Source of the DNA: Cucumis sativus
Taxonomy: Eukaryota > Streptophyta > Magnoliopsida > Cucurbitales > Cucurbitaceae
Reading direction: 5' to 3'
Length of the DNA stretch: 64,000 nt
Assembly: GCF_000004075.3 (NCBI RefSeq)
Contig: NC_026657.2
Location: 36,690,732 to 36,754,731, forward strand
In this document: piece by piece, positions 59,966 through 64,000 of the stretch
Layout: each line of letters begins with the position of its first letter
Position numbering within the stretch: position 1 is the stretch's first letter
The notes under the pieces: generated by a model
The model's database searches: none
The model's input: only the letters and a program-made list of their open reading frames with translations
What the model was told of the DNA's origin: nothing
Program-made: the position numbers and the translations under genes

Positions 59966-61229
59966 TGTGTTTAAGATGTTAATATGGCACACAATTGAAG
60001 ACTTTGTGTTGTATAGCGACGACTTTGAGTTATCCCTAAGAAATCAAATAAATATTATTTGGACTAATGTATACAACAGAATTATATTTATTTAAAGTCC
60101 CCAACGATTTCCATTTTGATTCATTATATTATATTCTTCTCAATGTATCCATTATTTACTATATTTTAATATTCTGATGGCGTCTAGATTTTGGAGTTAT
60201 TTGGAAATTTTTTAATGGAAAAAGTTATTTTCCTGATAAGGTTTAGTCCTAATTTGTTCATACTTAATTACTGGTTTCTTACATTGTTCTTTCACTTTAA
60301 GGTTTCGTTCTTTATCAACTATAAATGCTCATAGTATACACAAACTATCCTAATTCATTTTGTGGATTATTATATTTTTGAAAAAATATTATCTTTTTAG
60401 TATTCGGTAAGTGTGTCATGTAATGTGTAACCACTTTAGAAATATTAATTAAGTATATAGAAACACTTTTTTAAAAAAAGTAATCCGATAAACTCTATTA
60501 GTGATAGACTTTTAGGATTGATAGACTCTTATAATTTTAATATTTTGCAATATGATCTATTAGTAATAGGTTTCTATCATTTATAGATTTTTTTCATGTT
60601 TACAATGTTTTAAAAATGTTGCTATATATGGTAATATTTTAATCTAAGTGTTTTATTTGCAACTGCCTCTATAAAATAGTGTACTTTAAAATAAGAACTC
60701 ACCCATCTGATCCCATGAGTTTTTAAAACACATTGCTTTAGTCCCGAATGTTTTATAAACATGTCTAGAAAATTTCTCAAATAACTTTATACTTTTATTT
60801 TAGATAACTATATGACATTTATAATTATAAGATTAATTTTTAAAATTCATATTCTCTAAACAAAATTTGAAAAACCTATGATAAAAAAAAATATACATTT
60901 TAAAAAGATTAGTTTTTCATAAATAGAAAAAAGAGGCAAAATATTTATTGCCCGTGTTGCAAGTTGAAAAATCTTATGAAATTTATCAATTAAAAAAAAA
61001 AAAATTAGTCGTTTGTCCTTCTTACCATCATATCTTTCTTCTCTTATCTTTTTTTTTTTTTCCTCTTCGGTCATATTTTTTCTTTTCATCATTTTTTTTC
61101 TCTTTTTCTGCAAAATTTTAAAATATTTCGCTAATTTTTTTATATGTTTTTTAAACTGTTATTTGGTTCAAGATCGTGTGGCTAGTGTTTCAAATATAAA
61201 AAATCGTTAGAATATTTGATTGCCAAATG
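59966..61229. other. Upstream region of P450 copy 2, AT-rich
   Basis: Probable promoter near the left edge, then AT-rich DNA. It includes a copy (about 60,480-60,610) of the dispersed TCTATTAGTGATAGAC-type repeat seen elsewhere in the window. No gene seen. Confidence 0.45.
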
Positions 61230-61485
61230 TAAGTCCAAATCTAAACGATCGTGTCAAAAAATCTCGAAAAAAAATCGTTGAGATTTGGCTACCTTAATTT
61301 AAACGATCAAATCTAAACTATCATTATTCAAATCTAAATGATCATGTGTCAAATATAAACTATTGCATACAAAAGAATCTAAAAACTCGGTTAGATTTTG
61401 GTTACCAAAATTTAAACGAAATTACGATTAATGTAAACGATTGAAAAAAATCGTTTACCCAAATCTAAACGATCGTTTCACAAAT
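61230..61485. repeat. Cluster of AAATCTAAACGATC motifs with a 10-bp-arm hairpin
   Basis: At least eight variants of AAATCTAAACGATC (for example TTTAAACGATC, AATCTAAACTATC, AATCTAAATGATC) occur in about 250 bp. A perfect hairpin at 61433-61458 has arms GTAAACGATT and AATCGTTTAC around a 6-base loop. No reading frame is convincing. Confidence 0.7.
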
Positions 61486-64000
61486 ATATTATGCGCATTG
61501 GATGTCAATTTATCACAAGGCATTTTTGGAATTTTTCATCGTGTGTCGGTAGACTTTTTCTGTTTTCAAAATTGTTTTATACGGTGTGAAATTTTGCTGA
61601 TTTGTCCTCTTTTTTCAAACATCCCTCGTGAAAACATAAAAACCATGCAAACCTATTTTTATAAATTTTAAAACTAATAAAATACATTTTAAAAAAACTT
61701 AAATACTAAACATATATATATTTTTGAAGACTTGGGACTAAAAAGATAAAAAAATTCTATACTTTTGTTTAGCAATACGGTACATCTTTTTTCTTCTTTC
61801 CTTTTTGTATTAATGATGTTAGGCATAAATTTGTTGTTCTCTTTCCTTATTATTATTCTTTTATTATAAAAAATGGGGGTGGTTTATTCAAATCTTAAAA
61901 TGGGTTTTTGCTCACGTTACAATGTGAAGATGTGGACATTTGATTTTTTTTTTTTACTTCAAGAAAAAAGAATGAACTATTAAATTATGTTCATATTTTT
62001 AAGACTAGAATTTTTAAATTTTCAGTTTTGAATCTAATTAAAGGTACTTTACTTGTCAAGTAATTTTGACTAAGTTAATACTAAATTAATTATATTTAAA
62101 GTGCTTTATAGTTTCAATCAATCATCCTGGTCTTTCCTATAATATTTTAATTTGTTAGAAAAAGTCCAACCTCAGAATTTGAAATCTAACTCTAAATTAA
62201 TACTTGTTTAAGTAGCATTCCGAGGTTGGTATATTGAAAATTAAATTAATAAAATAAACAAGTTTAGGTCTTAATAGGTTACAAATATTTGTTTCTTTTT
62301 CTTTTTATTCTTTTAGTAATTGATACGTTTCAAACTTTGAAAGGGTAGAAAATTGGATGGTTCGTCACTTCAAGAAAAAAAAAAAAAACTATTAAGTTAG
62401 ATTGTTAAATTAGTTAGTTCATGTCAAACGAGACTTTAAAGGTTGATCGGTGGTGATTGGAGGATGGTTGGAAGCAATCACTAGAGTTGGTTTTCGAAAA
62501 TTCATTCATGAAGTAATCGAAGGTGGTGGTCGAAGATTGATCGATGATGATCACCAGAAGTATTGTCTAAAAGTTGGTCAACGAACTAAAAGTAAACATT
62601 GTTCCAAATAATTAAGAAGTAAACTATTATAGACTAGTCTACTCTACTTCACTCTTAGCCTCGAGTACGTTCTTAATCTCTAAACTATTAAGTTAGATTC
62701 ATCGTAGAGTAAGGTTTAAAAGTTTCAATTTTGGATATAATTGATATAATTGAAAATTAAAAATACTCCTCCATTCAAAGAAATATAGTTTAAATAGCCT
62801 ATTATTTATATTTTATAACATAAATATATAAGTGCTTGATTGACTAAGTTTGTATGATAATATTCTTATGGTATGTTGCATTTTCATCTTTACTATAATA
62901 TATTAATTTGTTAGAAAACAATCAACATGAGAGTTTCAAAGGAAATGATGCTAAATTATTAGTTGTATTTTTTTAAAAAAAATCAATAATTTTTGTCTTA
63001 AATTATTTAAATTTTATTTCATTTTAGTTGTTATACTTTAAATTTTAAATTTAATTCCTTGAAATTAATTTAAAATAAAATTGATTAAATGTTCACAATA
63101 ATTGTAATGTAAAGAATATGCGAATATATTTTTAAAATTTATAATGAAATGCTAAGAATAACCTTTAATCAAAAATTTTTACCATTAAATTATTAAATTA
63201 GTAATAAAAACTGAGTTCAGAATTTATTGAAAGTTTAAGAACTAAAATTATACATTTAAAAGTACACTTATCAAAATTTGAAAAATAAAAAAGATACTTT
63301 TAACCTAAAATTACTTATGAGTTGCTAAATGAATTTAAAATTATTTTGATCAACAAAATATTAGTAGTGACCAGTAAGAAAGAAAACTAACATACGATAT
63401 GTGTCAAATAAGTTTTATTTCATCCAAATTTACTTTTTAGTATTATCTGTGGGTAAGAAGTTGTTCATACTCTTAATATTTTCTGTTCAACGTTGAAATT
63501 TAAAATTATTTTGATCAACGTTAACGTCACCATAATTTTAAAATAAAGTGGGACAAATTGGTATAAGAATATAATCTAGTACTAATTGATGAAGTCGACT
63601 TAATTATAGTGTGAACAAAGGCAATTATGTGTACAAGCAAAATATATATAATAATAAGCACCCCTGGCATGAGTTAACTTTATTGAAATAAAATAAAATG
63701 AACATTTGATTGATGATTAATATATATATGTTTAGTCATGTAATTCAAGAATCTGTTGTGAACTAAAAAAAATCAGTTCAAACATCTCTTACAGATTGTT
63801 CCTTTATCTTTTTAGTTCTAATTAAGTGAGTTATCAATTATCAATTGATGCATCTTACATAAATACATAATCATACAACATTTTTATTTTAATGCAACTT
63901 AAGACAGTGTTCAATATTTGGTGGGTTATGATGGGAAGAGTTTGTGTGAAATGTAATCGAGTTTGTGACAAGGAAATAAAGGATCATTATGTACAAATAA
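61486..64000. other. AT-rich right end, no gene recognised
   Basis: Only low-complexity AT-rich DNA. A locally GC-richer stretch at about 62,440-62,600 has degenerate GGTGGT/GATTGG words resembling repeat DNA. No gene, RNA or element ends were recognised. Confidence 0.45.

Noticed and set aside
1..64000. CRISPR arrays, operons and bacterial-type regulatory sites
   Set aside because: The window is plant nuclear DNA with spliced genes; the repeats seen lack the spacer-repeat structure.

Overview
This window is nuclear DNA of a dicot plant. It is AT-rich, with intron-split genes, long gene-free stretches, many microsatellites, and remnants of Mutator, Copia, chromovirus and CACTA elements. The gene content and repeat style suggest Cucurbitaceae, probably Cucumis. 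That is an inference from family recognition, not from a search.

Layout. 438-8319: a nearly perfect Mutator-like element (MULE; body 447-8310, 7,864 bp). It has 116-bp terminal inverted repeats with only two mismatches and a 9-bp target-site duplication. It carries an uninterrupted 806-codon transposase on the minus strand and, converging on it, a seven-exon DUF1985/Ulp1-like gene whose protease domain is cut off after the catalytic His. 8850-9407: first exon of a mitochondrial calcium uniporter (MCU) gene. Its second exon is not in the window, so the MULE may sit inside its intron. 9.4-23.9 kb: gene-poor DNA with a Copia pol relic and a short LTR/primer-binding-site relic. 23.9-25.9 kb: a SAP30-like (AFR-type) histone deacetylase complex subunit. 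26-32.4 kb: gene-free, with a 5S-like chromovirus LTR relic and simple repeats. 32.5-34.5 kb: 3-methyladenine DNA glycosylase. 38.0-41.5 kb: JAC1, an auxilin-like J-domain protein of chloroplast movement. 42.3-44.75 kb: an RRA-type arabinosyltransferase. 47.8-50.9 kb: a PP2C phosphatase. 52.7-59.9 kb: two intact CYP721A-like P450 genes with an exon-1 pseudogene between them. 60-64 kb: AT-rich, with a repeat cluster.

All host genes lie on the minus strand. From memory, the order AFR, DNA glycosylase, JAC1, RRA, CYP721A matches Arabidopsis chromosome 1 near At1g75060-At1g75130. The window is therefore an ancient syntenic block, with an extra PP2C gene, no visible BZR1/BES1 gene at the expected place, and a young MULE at its left end. 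The host genes do not form one pathway. Exon coordinates were placed by hand from GT/AG sites and checked for frame continuity. No transcript evidence was available.
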